From positions 1,364,001 through 1,428,000 of the forward strand of contig JACSVZ010000008.1 of the NCBI GenBank assembly GCA_014706295.1: a stretch of 64,000 nt of DNA. The letters are read 5' to 3'. Of this stretch, positions 49,773-62,130 are shown in pieces. Source of the DNA: Lycocorax pyrrhopterus obiensis. Its lineage: Eukaryota > Chordata > Aves > Passeriformes > Paradisaeidae. The position numbers were made by a program, and so were the translations under genes. Within the stretch, counting starts at the first letter, position 1; each line of letters begins with the position of its first letter. Below the pieces are notes generated by a model. It was not told the origin of the DNA and did not search any database. It saw only the letters and a program-made list of their open reading frames with translations.

Positions 49773-50304
49773 AAATTTATTTATTAATGTAATTTATTTA
49801 TTCCCAATAAAACCCTTTCTTTGTAACATAAGATTTTTATTTTTCACTCCTAGACATGCTCTCTCTTCATTTACTGCATCAGGTGTTCCATCACAATTAA
49901 TTAAAACAAAATCCTGCCCCAAAATTAAAAGTAGTTTTTGTTTTGTTGGGGTTTTTTTTTAGTTTCTTAAATTTTTAAATTCTTTTTAAATTTTTTAAAA
50001 ATTTTTTTTGTGAAATAGGATTTCTCCTGCCCTTCAAGCAGAAAACGGAATGAAAGCATTGGAGTGAAATGATGATTACATTAAATCCACCTTGATGAGC
50101 AGCCCAGGAATGCTTTGAGTCCCTAAAGGTGAGACTGTGGCATCATCAAGAGGCGGGGCCGACACCTCGGGAGCCTCCCATGGGAAATGCTGCTCTTGCC
50201 CAGCGTTGCATGTCTGGGCTTGTTGGTTTTTCTCCAACTTCTGGAATTTCAGGAAAGAAATGTCCTCTTGTTCCACCAATCCATCCCTGCATCACTTCCA
50301 AGCA

Positions 50305-50512
50305 TTCAGGAAAAATTTCTCCATGGAAAGAGAGGTCAGACAATGGAACTGGGCTGCCCAGGGAAGGGGTGGATTCATTATCCTTGGAAGTGTTCCAAGA
50401 ATGAGTAGATGTGGCCCTTCATGGTTTAGTGACCACGGGGGTGATTGATCAAAGCTTAGATTGATGATCTTGGAGGTCTTTTCCAACCTTACTGACTCCA
50501 TGAGTCCCTGAT
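50305..50512 (+). mobile_element. CR1 fragment, older chicken-like type
   Basis: aggaaaaatttctccatgga, aactgggctgcccagggaag and ttggaggtcttttccaacct, ending tactgactccatgag. The wording is close to the classical chicken CR1 consensus and more diverged than the other elements. Confidence 0.75.
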
Positions 50513-51489
50513 CACCATTTTTTTTGGGCAAGTTGGGAAAAAGTGCAAATTATTTTGTCGCACAAAACAAGACAAAGATTAATGTCCAAAACTGTAGATG
50601 AACACTCATATTTTGGGGAGGAAGTCTTGGAAAACAAAGCTTTGGCTCTGTCTAATATGGATTGGATGCCAGAGGGAAGGACTGGAAAGGCCCCATCCCA
50701 ATCCTGAGCACCAGCACGAGCCCATCCATCATGGATGCACCCAGAGCTCCCAGCAGCAGCAGGGCTCAGCATGGATCCTCATCCTGTTCTCCTGCAGAAT
50801 GCCCAGCCCAAAGGTGTCTCCTGCTGAAATCCTGCTGCATGAACTCCTCTGACAAACACCAAAGCAGCTGGATAATGGGAACAGGAAATCCCTACCCCAG
50901 CTTTGCCAGCCAAGCTCCAGTCCACTCCAATCATTCTCAATCCCAATTTACCAAAAACTGGGATCTGGAGTTCAACATAGCGAGATGCAAATAACACAGG
51001 GTGGGAGCTGGCTCAGGTTGATCCCTGCTTTGGGTTGGAATAATTCTCCGTTTATTTGGGAATTGTGGAGGGACTTCTGGGGGTTGTGTGTGCCCGGCAG
51101 CTCCCGGGAATTGCTCCACGTTTTTCAGGATCAGCTCCCTGGTAGCGGGTTCCCAGTTCTGCAGGGTGCACATGGAATATTTAGGGATGAATGGAAATGA
51201 GAGGTTGTGGATGAACAGATTCCCGCCAGGATCCTTTCATCAAAGTCTGGATGGGCATGCACCCAAACTGAATCCCATAGTGGAATTTGAGGTGTCCGGG
51301 TCCCAACCCTGTTATTGGGGATCCCAGTGAGGAAAGACTTGGCCACCACCCCAAAATGCCGTCACCATTTCAGTTCTGCTTGGATGGGTCGTGGAGCATC
51401 CCAAAAATTCACCTGGTGTTGGCTCCTTGTTCTTTGCTAGGTGAGGTTGGAGGTGTAGGGAGGAGATCTGGGCTTCCCAGAGTGAATCC

Positions 51490-51655
51490 CAGAATCACAG
51501 ATTGGTTTAGGTGGGAAGGGACCTTAAATCCCATCCCATTCCACCCCCTGCCATGGGCAGGGACACCTTCCACTGTCCCAGGCTGCTCCAAGCCCCATCC
51601 AACCTGGCCTTGGACACTTCCAGGGATCCAGAGGCAGCCACAGCTTCTCAGAGCA
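51490..51655 (-). mobile_element. CR1 3'-end fragment
   Basis: cagaatcacagattggttta to gccacagcttctcagagcaa. 5' truncated inside the body. Confidence 0.88.
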
Positions 51656-52599
51656 ACAATGGTTGGGGTTTCAGCCATGAAATTCCCTGGATTTTGGCTT
51701 ATTACCTTTTTGTCCTCCCCAAATTTCTCCCATGCTGCACCACTACCTGGCACGGGTAATTTTCCTTAGGAAACGCCACCCAAGCTCATTTTGGTTTGGG
51801 ACACATGGAGGCGGGGGAAGGGTTGGCCATTCCAAGATGGGGTTTGGGATATCTGTCCGTGCCCAGGGATCTGTGGTGTTCATGCACTTTCCAAATTAGG
51901 GATAGGTGAGAAAGGCTTTTTCCAGAATATTCTACAGGACGAGAGTGGGGCACAGGCACCCTGAGTGTCCTTGGACAATGAACCCCATGGATTTGATCAA
52001 ATTCCCAGCTCAAAATGCAGGTTCCCTGGTATTGAACAGTGAAGGTGGGATGCTGCCTCAGGTACAGAAAAATCTGGGATCTGCTGTCAGAAACACAAAT
52101 TACATTCCCAAAGGAGATGTTAACCCCTCAGATCAGTCCCAAGCTCCCAATATTTATGGAGAGGAGCTCAAATGTCCCACCACAAGCACCAAACCTCATT
52201 GTCCACAAGATGCCCACTTCTTTATTTATCATTATTTTGCTGTGTGATGTGGCCTGAGGCATTCACTGCCCTCACATTTCAGGTGGTGCCTTTTTTCCTG
52301 ACCATTCCAGGATTTTTCCTGAGACCTGACAGCCAGCAAAATAGATTTGGGTTTGGGATTTTTTTTTGTTGTTCTTACCATAAATATCCTCCGTGCATGG
52401 CTCCTGATGTGATGAAGTGATGGATGTGAAGCTCGTTGGCATTCCCAAAGTCACGCTCCAGATTCCTGCTTCAATCTGACCCCAAACAGATCGTGGGGAC
52501 GAGCTGAGCTTTGCTCTTACGCCTCACTCAACTGCTGCTTGAGCTGCTGAACTCATTTATAAATTTGTCACCAATTTCTAAAACTGGAGGAGGCAGAAA

Positions 52600-53470
52600 A
52601 TGATGGACAGCTTTGAGGAAGGCACAAAAGGAGCCAAACCAGGGCTATTTAATGCCCAAATTCCCATCGCAGCTGCTGCCATTTTTTTGTTCCCAGAGCA
52701 AAAAACACCTGGAAATTTGCCGTGTGGAGAATAAAAGATGACGAAATAACGCAGGCAGCCTGCTGGCTGCAATTTAGGCAGTGAGCAGCAAAAATAAAAT
52801 GATATTTGAGTAAAGGAAGCTGGAATGGGGAGCACGCAGTGGGTCAGGCCAGCGCTGGGTGCTGTGAATAGAACCAAAATGATGTTAATAATAAACAGCT
52901 CCGCCGCCCTTTTAAAGGCCTGATTTCTTCAACACATGCAGAAAGTTAAAGTTACAACTCTGTGAAATTTCTGCTGGCTGCCTCATCTGTTTATCATCGA
53001 CTCCCTGGATGCTCGTGGTAAGAATTCCGGCTTTTGGAATAACGTTTGTGGTAGGTGGTCCCTTCAAAGCTGCTCCCTCGCACTCAGCCAGTTTGATTTG
53101 CTGGGCGAGGCTTTGCTCATGCAAAGTTTTCCTTCAACTGCATCCAACGCCGTGATGAGCCAGTGCAAGAGAAACTACTGCGCTGTGATTCCCCTCTCGA
53201 GCCACTCAGACACTTTGAAGTGGAATTTTTCCTTGAATTTTAGAGCCAGAGAAGTTGTTAGAGGTTTTTTTCCCCTCCCTCTCCTTCATTCCCAAGGGAA
53301 AAAGAAAACGTTTATACACATGCTGGTGCTCTATATTTATTAACATAAAATCTAAATATAGCATTGTTTTTAGACCCATTGCTGAGGCTAACCCAGCCAT
53401 AAAATAAACACATTTTCTGCTCCAGAAAATGACATTTTAAAAAAGGTTTACAATTATTATGGCCATTATT
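52600..53470. promoter_or_regulatory. Candidate conserved non-coding element(s)
   Basis: A repeat-free stretch with dense known-factor words: E-box-type cagctgctgcc (52669-52680), ttaataataaac, a perfect MEF2 site CTAAATATAG at 53352-53361, and ctatatttattaac just before it. It lies 17 kb downstream of DKK1. A candidate by appearance only. Confidence 0.35.
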
Positions 53471-53984
53471 ATGGTATCAAGGCAAAAATGGAACTGCTTT
53501 CCCTCTGTGCATTCATCTAAAGGAGGGAGCCTCACGTTCTCCTTAATAAATGCATGGACTCTTTCCACCAAGAAGGGATAGAATTGACAAAAAAAAAATA
53601 GGCTGCAAAACAAGAATTTAATTAAATTCTTGGTTTTTTATAAAGATTAATGTCATAAATCAGCACAGGCACTGTCACATGAGCAGACCCTGATGCGAGG
53701 TGTAGCTGAGCTCACACTGTGGGAGAGATGAGTGCAAGCACAAAAAATCAGACAAAATCTTTGAAAAATGGCTCCATAGGTTCAGAAACCTGTTTTTCCC
53801 AAGAGTAAAAGAAAAAGGGAAAAGCAACAGGTTTGTTTGGGTTAATGTTGCACTGCTCTCGAGGCAAAAAATGCTCACAAAAAAACCCCACACATGGGGA
53901 CTGCTGTGTTTATTTAGCTTTTGCTAAATTCTAGAAATCCATGAGAATCAAGGCAGTGACTATTCCTAGAGAGGCTAAAAAAGA

Positions 53985-54830
53985 AGATGGGCAGGAAAAA
54001 TGTGAGGGGTAAGATGGGCAGGAAAAATGCAAAGGAGAAAGATGGGCAGGAAAAATGCCAAAGGGGAGGAAGATGGGCAGGAAAAATGCCAGGGGGAAAA
54101 TGGGCAAGAAAAATGCCAGGGCGAAGATGGGTAGGAAAGTTCCAGGGGAAAGTGGGCAGGAAAAATGAAATGAGGAAGGACAGGCAGGAAAAATGCAAAG
54201 GGGAAAATGGGCAGGAAAAATACAAAGGGGAAAATGGGCAGGAAAAATGCAAGGGAAAATGGGCAGGAAAAATACAAAGGGGAAAATGGGCAGGAAAAAT
54301 GCAAGGGCAAATGGGCAGGAAAAATGAAAAGGATAAAGATGGGCAGGAAAAAATGCAAATGGGAAGGATGGGCAGGAAAAAATGTCAGGGGGAAAATGGG
54401 CAGGAAAAATGCCAGGGGGAAAATGGGCAGGAAAAATGCCAGGGGGAAGTGGGCAGGAAAAATGAAATGAGGAAGCACAGGCAGGAAAAATGCAAAGGGG
54501 AAAATGGGCAGGAAATATGCAAGGGGGAAGTGGGTAGGAAAAATGCAAGGGATGAGACGGGCAGGAAAAATACAAGGGGGAAGTGGGTAGGAAAAATGCA
54601 AGGGATGAGACGGGCAGGAAAAATACAAAGGGAAAATGGGCAGGAAAAATGCCAGGGGAAAGATGGGCAGGAAAAATGCAAAGGAGAAGATAGGCAGGAA
54701 AAATTCCAGGGGAAAGTGGACAGGAAAAATGCAAAGGGGAAAATGGGTAGGAAAAATACAAAGGGGGAAGATGGGCAGGAAAAATGCCTGGGGAAAATGG
54801 GCAGGAAAAATCCAAAGAGGAAAACCTGGG
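53985..54830. repeat. 27-bp purine-rich tandem array, about 31 copies
   Basis: Unit approximately gggcaggaaaaatgcaaagg then ggaaaat, purine-rich on the plus strand, with small indels between units. It opens frames of about 300 codons in both directions (Lys-rich forward, Phe/Pro-rich reverse), which are artefacts. Confidence 0.94.
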
Positions 54831-55184
54831 ATAAAAACGCGGCCAGGGTTTCTCCTGAGATCCGCTGTTCCCACAACGGATGAGCACCTGGAAGAGGCAT
54901 CACTGGAAAGCAGCGACTCTTTAACTAGGAATCAATGGATGCTGGAGGTGATGGATCCCATTTTTGACATGCTGATTGTTAAAAATCATTGCTTTTATAT
55001 TGATTTCTGAATTCGTTTTAAACTGTTTTTCCTTGACTTTGCGTTAAGCCCCCAGAGCCAGCAGCCCATTCCTGAGCTCCTGGGAGTGGCAGCTTCTTCC
55101 CAGCTCCCCATCCTGGAAAGGCACTGGCAGGAGAGTTCCGACTTCCTTGGAGAGCCTTTGTGTGCTCCAGAGAGCCCAGAGATG

Positions 55185-57375
55185 GAGCCCCTAAATCAGC
55201 CTCTAAATCAGCCCCCAAATCAACCTCTAAATTGCCCCTAAATTGGGCCCTAAATCAACCTCTAAATCAGTCTCTAAATCAGCCCCTAAATCAGGCCCCA
55301 AATCAGCCCAAATCGGGGCCTAAATCAGCCTCTACATCAGGCCCTAAATCAGCCTCTAAATCAGGCCCGAAATCAGGCCCGAACTCAACCCCTAAATCAG
55401 GCCCTAAATCAGGACCTAAATCAACCTCCAAGTCAGCCTCTAAATCAAGCCCTAAATCAGCTCCTAAATCAACCTCTAAATCAGGCCCCAAACTGGCCCC
55501 TAAATCAGGCCCTATGTCAACCTCTAAATCAGCCCCTAAATCAGGCCCTAAATTGGCCCCTAAATCGGGCCCTAAATCACCCTCTAAATCAATGTCTAAA
55601 TCAATGTCTAAATCAGGCCCTAAATCAGGCCCTAAATCAGCCCCCAAATCAACCCCCAAATCAGCCTCTAAATGAGCGCCTAAATTGGCCCCTAAATCGG
55701 GTCCTAAATCAACCTCTAAATCAGCCCCCAAATCAGGCACTAAATCTGGCCCTAAATCAACCTCTAAATCAGCCCCTAAATCAGCCCCTAAATCAACCTC
55801 CAGATCAGCCCCTAAATCAACCCCCAAATCAGCCCCTAAATCAGCCCCCAAATCGGGGCCTAAATCAACCTCTACATCAGGCCCTAAATCAGCCTCTAAA
55901 TCGGCCCAAAATCAACCCCTAAATCAGGACCTAAATCAACTTCCAAGTCAGCCTCTAAATCAACCCCTAAATCAGCTCCTAAATCAGCCCCTAAATCAAC
56001 CCCCTAAATCAGCCCCTAAATCAACCTCTAAATCTGGCCCTAAACTGGGGACTAAATCAACCCCGAAATCAGCCCCTAAATCAGCCTCTAAATCAGGCCC
56101 CTAAATCGGGCCCTAAATCAACCTCTAAATCAGGCCCTAAATCAGCCCCTAAATTGGTTCCTAAATTGGGCCCTAAATCAACCTCTAAATCAACCTCCAA
56201 ATCAGCCACTAATTCAGGCCCCAAATAGGGCCCTAAATCAACCTCTAAATCAGGCCCTAAACCAGCCCCTAGATCTGCCACTAGATCAACCTCTAAATCA
56301 GCCCCAAATCAGCCCCTAAATCAGGCCCCAAATCAGCCCCTAAATCAGCCCTAAATCAGGCCCTTAACAACCCCTAAATCAGCCTGTAAATCAGGCCATA
56401 AATCAACCCCTAAATCAGCCCCCATACCAGGCCCTAAATGAGCCCCTAAATCATGCCTTAAATTGGCCCCTAAATCAGGCCTTAAATCAGGCCCTAAATC
56501 AGCCTCTAAATCAACCTCTAAATCAGGCCCTAAATCAACCCCCAAATCAGCCCCCAAATCAACCTCTAAATCAGGCCCTAAATCAACCCCCAAATCAGCC
56601 CCCAAATCAACCTCTAAATCAGGCCCTAGATTACCCCCAAATCAGCCCCCAAATAAACCTCCAAATCAGGCCCTAAATCAGCCTCTAAATCAACCTCTAA
56701 ATCAGGCCCTAAATCAACACCCAAATCAGCCCCCAAATCAGGCCCTAAATCAGGCTTTAAATCAGCCCTAAATCAGGCCCTAAATCAACCTCTAAATCAG
56801 GCCCTAAATCAACACCCAAATCAGCCCCCAAATCAGGCCCTAAATCAGGCTTTAAATCAGCCCTAAATCAGGCCCTAAATCAACCTCTAAATCAGGCCCT
56901 AAATCAACCCCCAAATCAGCCCCCAAATCAACCTCTAAATCAGGCCCTAAATCACGCCCTAAATTGGGCCCTAAATCGGGCCCCTAAATCAACCTCTAAA
57001 TCAGGCCTTAAATCAGCCCCTAAATCAATCTCTAAACCAGCCCCTAAATCAACTCCCAAATCAGCCCCTAAAGCAACCTCTAAATTACCCTGAATCAGCC
57101 CCTGAATCAGCCCCTGAATCAACCTCCGAATCAGCCCCTAAATCAACCCCTAAATCAACCTCTAAATCAGGCCCTAAATCAACCTCCGAATCAGCCCCTA
57201 AATCAACCCCTAAATCAACCTCTAAATCAGGCCCTAAATCAACCTCCAAATCAGCCCCTAAATCAACTCCCAAATCAACCCCTAAAGCAACCTCTAAATT
57301 ACCCTGATATCAGCCCCTAAATCAGGCCCTAAATCAGCCCCTAAGTCAGGCCCTAGATCAGCCCCTAAATCCCCT
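55185..57375. repeat. 12-bp CCTAAATCAGCC-type satellite, about 180 copies
   Basis: Almost pure tandem of 11-12-nt units (cctaaatcagcc, tctaaatcaacc, cctaaatcaggc) over 2.2 kb, the largest array in the window. The plus strand is nearly free of G outside the agg/cgg variants. Blocks of about 60 and about 110 nt are themselves repeated (for example near 56700/56790 and 57120/57180). Confidence 0.96.
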
Positions 57376-57529
57376 CTCCCTCTATGACCTCCTGGCACAA
57401 GCAGCACCCAGGAAGATGCGGGTTGTGAGCCACAGCCCCGCTCAGCAACTCCCCGTGGAGCTGGGATTTAAGGACCTGACCCCAAAAAATGACATTTGGG
57501 ATGTCACAGACAACAAATGTGAGCCTGCC

Positions 57530-57650
57530 CTTGGTGGTGTCCTTGCCATGGGGCTAACAGAGCATTGGGATTCTCTGCCCATGGCACGAGGTTGGAATGG
57601 GATGAGTTTTAGGGTCACTTCCATCCCAAAGCTTTCCGTGATCCCGTATT
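57530..57650 (+). mobile_element. Degraded CR1 tail
   Basis: gtgtccttgccatggggcta, gcacgaggttggaatgggat and gggtcacttccatcccaaag: recognisable order of the CR1 tail with many changes. Confidence 0.6.
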
Positions 57651-59547
57651 TATCGAATCCTCCGCGGGTATGATTAGGAAATCCTATATTATTCTAATGA
57701 AATCCTATCATTCTCAAGGTTTTAAGTGCACATTCCCTGCTCCTGGCAGTTGGAATTCCTGCTGATTTCCTTGTCCTGGCAGCAGATGGAGAATTCCTGG
57801 AGAGCAACACTCGATGATGGGCAAGTCTGGGAGTGGCGCCGGGGTTGTGTGGCCACCCCGAAATCTTTGGGATTTTACTTCTTTCCCTTTTAAAACCACG
57901 TTGCTCTCACCCCTGCTGCAGCCCCACATCCCTCCTCCCTGGCACCCGGGTTTGGGAGCTCTTTCCCGGCAATTTCGGCCTGGAAGGAAGGCGGGAGAAG
58001 GAGAAAAAAATAGGCAACTTTTCCCTATAGAGCCATTCCCTATGGAAAAGCTGCTCCGTGTCCTGGGATTGCTTTCAGCCGAACCACAGGCTGAAGTGAC
58101 AGCGTTCAGATTGCTCGGAAAAGCGATGAAAAAAACAAACCTCGGTTTCTCGGTGGCTCTGTTGGAGCTTTGGCTCTGCTTCCACTGGGCAGCTACGGGT
58201 GAAAAAAACCCTTTTTTGTTTTCCCCCAAATGGGAAAAATCCTGTGTTTGAAACCAGCAGCGGGCAGAAAACGCTGCGGGGCTGTGGGTGTGGGTGCACG
58301 TGGGCAAGACCCCCGGGGGAGGACCCACTTTATCCCTTGGGAATGGTTTATCGAGGCCAGGTATGCGCCTCTGAATTTTCCCAGGAAATTCCTGGCTGCT
58401 CGGCATCCTTATCCCAGAGGGAGCACCTGAGCGGGGTGGGTTTTCCTTGTGCTGGGCACATTTGGGGTGGGTGTCCCCCCCAGCCCGCTCCCAGCGGCGC
58501 TTGGCCCCACCCCAGCGCCCGCTGCTTGCCTTTCCCACTCGGATGTTAACGGGATAACGCTCCAAGGGCTTTGAAGATGAAGGAGAAGCCTGGACAAACA
58601 GGGCCGGACAAACACAGCGCCTCATCTCCGAGCAGCACCGCGCCCGGAGTGCTCCCAATTATTTTTCCCAGCGTCTCCGCACGCCGGAGGAATCCCAGGT
58701 CACCGCTGAGCTCTCCTTCCCCCTTCCCGAGCCGATCCGTGCCGTTTGATCCGGCCCTGCAGGACGCTGCTGGGAGCACACACGGGTTAATTGAGCAGCG
58801 TTAACCCGAGTCGAGCTATAACCCGCTGCGTAAACATTTCCCTATTGTTCCCGGGGATTGCCGTGCTGGGAAGTCATTAATAACCTGGAAGTACATTCCA
58901 TTTATCTTTGTTGATTAGCTGCTTTGGCAGACTCCAGGAGCATCCCCCTGCTCCCGGAGCGTCCCACTCTGCCACCAGCCCAGCTCCAGCCCCTGGAAAG
59001 TCAACAATCTGATTTGGTCATTAATCTCCCACTTCAAAAGGGCAGGCGGGAGGTGCAGGAGGAAGATCTCACATCTGCTCTTCCACTTGCTGCTTGCTCC
59101 AGATAAAAGCCTGGTCTAGGATCCTCCTGCACTGCCTGACCCCAGCAGCATCCCCAAAAACCCTTCAGGAACCCATTTCACCCCTCGTTTGCACTTCCAG
59201 GCAAAGGGGACTTGAACCCTGAGGAGCAGGACCTGGAGAGGTTCCACACAATCCCTCACAGCACCTCAAGGAACTCCATTAGGTGACCAAATCCCATCCC
59301 TAGCAGGTACTTCCAAGGACACATCCAGCTCGTTTTTGAGCTAAAGACGATGAACCTCGCTCCAAATTCCAGAGTCTTGGTGGCTCCAGAGCCCACCACT
59401 GACTGTGGCTGCAGAGGAAGCCCCAGCTCACTGCGGACCTGCCAGGATCAAGGCAGGACCTCAGAGGTGAAGGTCCATCAGCACAAAGGCATCACCTCCT
59501 CCAGCTTAGTGTCGAGTCATTCCTACCTCCCTTTTCCAGCCTTTTGA
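57651..59547. other. Intergenic, moderately GC-rich, with a candidate element
   Basis: 58260-58760 is CpG-containing. 58780-58920 is repeat-free with gttaattga, GTAAACA (forkhead type), CATTCCA (TEAD type) and ctttgttg (SOX/TCF type) words close together. No gene is seen. Confidence 0.4.
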
Positions 59548-59830
59548 ACAGATCAGGATTAGAAAACCCACTGGACTTGCTGGAGGAACAGATCAGGATT
59601 AGAAAACCCACTGGATTTGCTGGAGGAATAGATCACGATTAGAAAACCCACTGGACTTGCTAGAGGAACACATCAGGATTAGAAAATCCTCTGGACTTGC
59701 TGGAGGAAAAAACTGGAATTAGAAAACCCACTGGGCTTGCTGGAGGAACAGATCAGGATTAGAAAGTCCACTGGGCTTGCTGGAGGAACAGATCAGTATT
59801 AGAAAACCTACTGGACTTGCTGGAGGAACA
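59548..59830. repeat. 40-bp tandem array, 7 copies
   Basis: Unit: gatcaggattagaaaaccca then ctggacttgctggaggaaca, period exactly 40 nt at 59551/59591. Confidence 0.94.
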
Positions 59831-60377
59831 ATTTGGCACGCTGGAAATGCTTAACCCCCTTATTACTGTGGGAGGGAGGACTGCAGACCCTGGTAAAACA
59901 ATGTATTCTTCACCAATTGCAATTTTTCCCTGCTGCCACACATCCAGGACAGGAGTTACTGCAGGAGGGAAGCGGGAGAAGCCCAGGAGGGAAGAATTCC
60001 TTGTGGTTAAAGGCACCTTGGAGCCACCACAGCCAAAGCAAACCCAGCATTGCTTTTCCTGGGCAGGCCGGGCTCCTCGTGCTCCAAACGTTTGCTTTCC
60101 AAAGCCTTTCCTCAAACCACAAATGATAAAACTTTGCCTTCCTCGTCCAGAACCCTTCCCTTGCCCTGGGAATGTCACCAGCTGGTCTTCCGTGGGAAAA
60201 CCTCCATTAAAGTGAAAGTTTTGTTAAACTTCATTGCAATTTCATGAAATTTCCTGGTTTCACCAGGATATTATTTTGCCTTACCTCTGCGGGTAAAAAG
60301 GAAGATGCCAACCTCTCTTCTGTATCACCTACAAGGACACTTGCTTTCATTTGTCATTTTAAAGAGAGAGTTTATAT

Positions 60378-60538
60378 TTTTATTTTATTTTATTTTATTT
60401 TATTTTATTTTATTTTGGTTTGGGTTTTGTTTTATTTTATTTTACTTTATTTAATTTAATTTTATTCTACTTTATTTTATTTTATTTTATGTTTTATTTT
60501 ATTTTATTTTATTTTATTTTATTTTATTTTATTTTCAT
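60378..60538. repeat. (TTTTA)n microsatellite
   Basis: Two runs of tttta pentamers interrupted by ggtttgggttttg and by degenerate tttaattt units, in all about 160 nt. Confidence 0.96.
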
Positions 60539-60978
60539 GCTAGCCCTCCAGGAGAGGTGATGTGGGGCTGGGTGGGTGAGATGAGATCTCTCCTCCTCCC
60601 TCTCCTCGTGCTCCTGCTTTTGCCCTGGATGCTCTCCTGATGTTGGAGATTAGGTCCCAACCCCTGCAGGCAAGGAGGAACTCCAGCGTGCATCTCCACA
60701 TCCTAAAAGGATGCTTTAATCACGGGGGATATTGCAGAAGGAGAGGGAGGGAGAGGGAAGATAGCAGCTTTTATTTTGCTCTCTTCAGGGCAAAGCCCAG
60801 CAGCAGTTTCAAGACCTCCTGAGCCCTCCAGGTGATGAAACCGCCTGAAAAGACACCTTGATTTCCCTGGACTTGGCAAAATTTTCCAACTGACTTACAA
60901 GAGTCTCCATCTGCTCCTCTCCACATCCCCTGTCCCGGGCCTGGCTGCCCGGCTGAGGAAGATCCAACTCCTCAAACA

Positions 60979-61117
60979 TCCCTGGAGTGTCCAAGGCCTG
61001 GCTGGATGGGGCTTGGAGCAGCCTGGGATAGTGGAAGGTGTCCCTGCCATGGCAGGGGGTGGAATGGGATGGGATTTAAGGCCTCTTCCAACCCAAACCA
61101 GTCCGGGATTCTGTGAT
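60979..61117 (+). mobile_element. CR1 3'-end fragment
   Basis: gagtgtccaaggcctggctg, gagcagcctgggatagtgga and tcttccaacccaaaccagtc, ending gggattctgtgatcag. Confidence 0.88.
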
Positions 61118-61639
61118 CAGCTCATTTTGCAGATAAATACAAATAAATATATACCTAATATATAGAAATACATTTCTGTCACATTCTGGCTGTGATTTCT
61201 GATGTCACTTTGCATTATCTAAAGTTGTTTCATGGGGCAGTGCTTACCCACAGCGCTATTGCTCACGGGGACGAGCTCCATTGCATGTCCGAGGAGAAAC
61301 TAAAGCAGTATTTTAATTAAAAATGATCTCATTTGATCGTGTAAATGCACCGTGTGTGTGCACGGATGTTTCAGACCTGCCCAGCTCTGGCCTTGGTGTG
61401 TCCTGCAGGACAAGCCCAGTCCGTGGCTTTGGAGGGCATTTTTGGGAAAAACCAAGGAACACCTCTTCCATCGTGGTCGATATTAGAGATCAGCATTAAA
61501 TATTCTCAAAAATGATGACTGCATTTGTAATCACAAGCCTTGGGACGTATTTCCTGCTTTTATTATAAACTCAGGCGCGCAGTGGAAAAAAAAAATCACC
61601 TTGCTGCGTGTCATCTCCATCCTGTCAGGGAAAACATTC

Positions 61640-62130
61640 CCTCTCCCGGAGGATTTTTTGGGAAATGCCCGCGGGCAGGCACACGGAGCCTCCCATCGGG
61701 GTAGTTTAACCATTAAGCCGAGCTCAAGGCGGAGCGGGCTCGGTGCCTAAGGTGAGGGCACGAAGAAAGGAACGCGAGCGCTTTGATCTGGGCCAGGTGT
61801 TAATTTGGGAGATTCGGGAGCTGTTAGGAAGCCAGGGCAGCGCATCCCGCGGCTTTATCAGGGCCGGGATTACCTAGGCAGGGTTATCTCGCACCCAGCG
61901 CCGCGTCAAGGGCCGCGTTAGGGGCGACACCTCCTTTATCTGCGCGGGGACCGCGACAGCGGTGACAGCGACAGCGGTGACACCGAGCCCCCGGGCCACT
62001 TCAAAGCTCGGGGGGGGGGGAAGCCTTGAGCCGAGGACAAACAAGCTCTGCCGGGACAAACAGGGCGCTGCGACATGAAAGTGCCACCCGAGCTGGCCGT
62101 GGCTTAATGGGGACACTGGTTTTAATGGGG
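61640..62130. promoter_or_regulatory. CpG-rich patch with TCF/LEF and GATA motifs
   Basis: High CpG density at 61730-62050. It contains GCTTTGATC (TCF/LEF, 61780-61788) and three TTATC GATA-type words (about 61855, 61884, 61936). No exon is seen, so it may be a distal enhancer or an unrecognised promoter. About 25 kb downstream of DKK1. Confidence 0.4.

Larger units (their letters stand above)
49773..52600. other. Intergenic, with T-rich stretch
   Basis: T-rich low-complexity sequence at about 49915-50015 and two CR1 fragments. The rest is unremarkable. Confidence 0.6.

Noticed and set aside
53931..54887. 300-codon Lys-rich (plus) and Phe/Pro-rich (minus) frames
   Set aside because: Product of the 27-bp tandem array.
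55185..57375. Interstitial telomere repeats
   Set aside because: CCCTAA occurs within many units, but always as part of CCCTAAATCAGG-type 12-mers. There is no run of consecutive CCCTAA, so it is a coincidence of the unit sequence.
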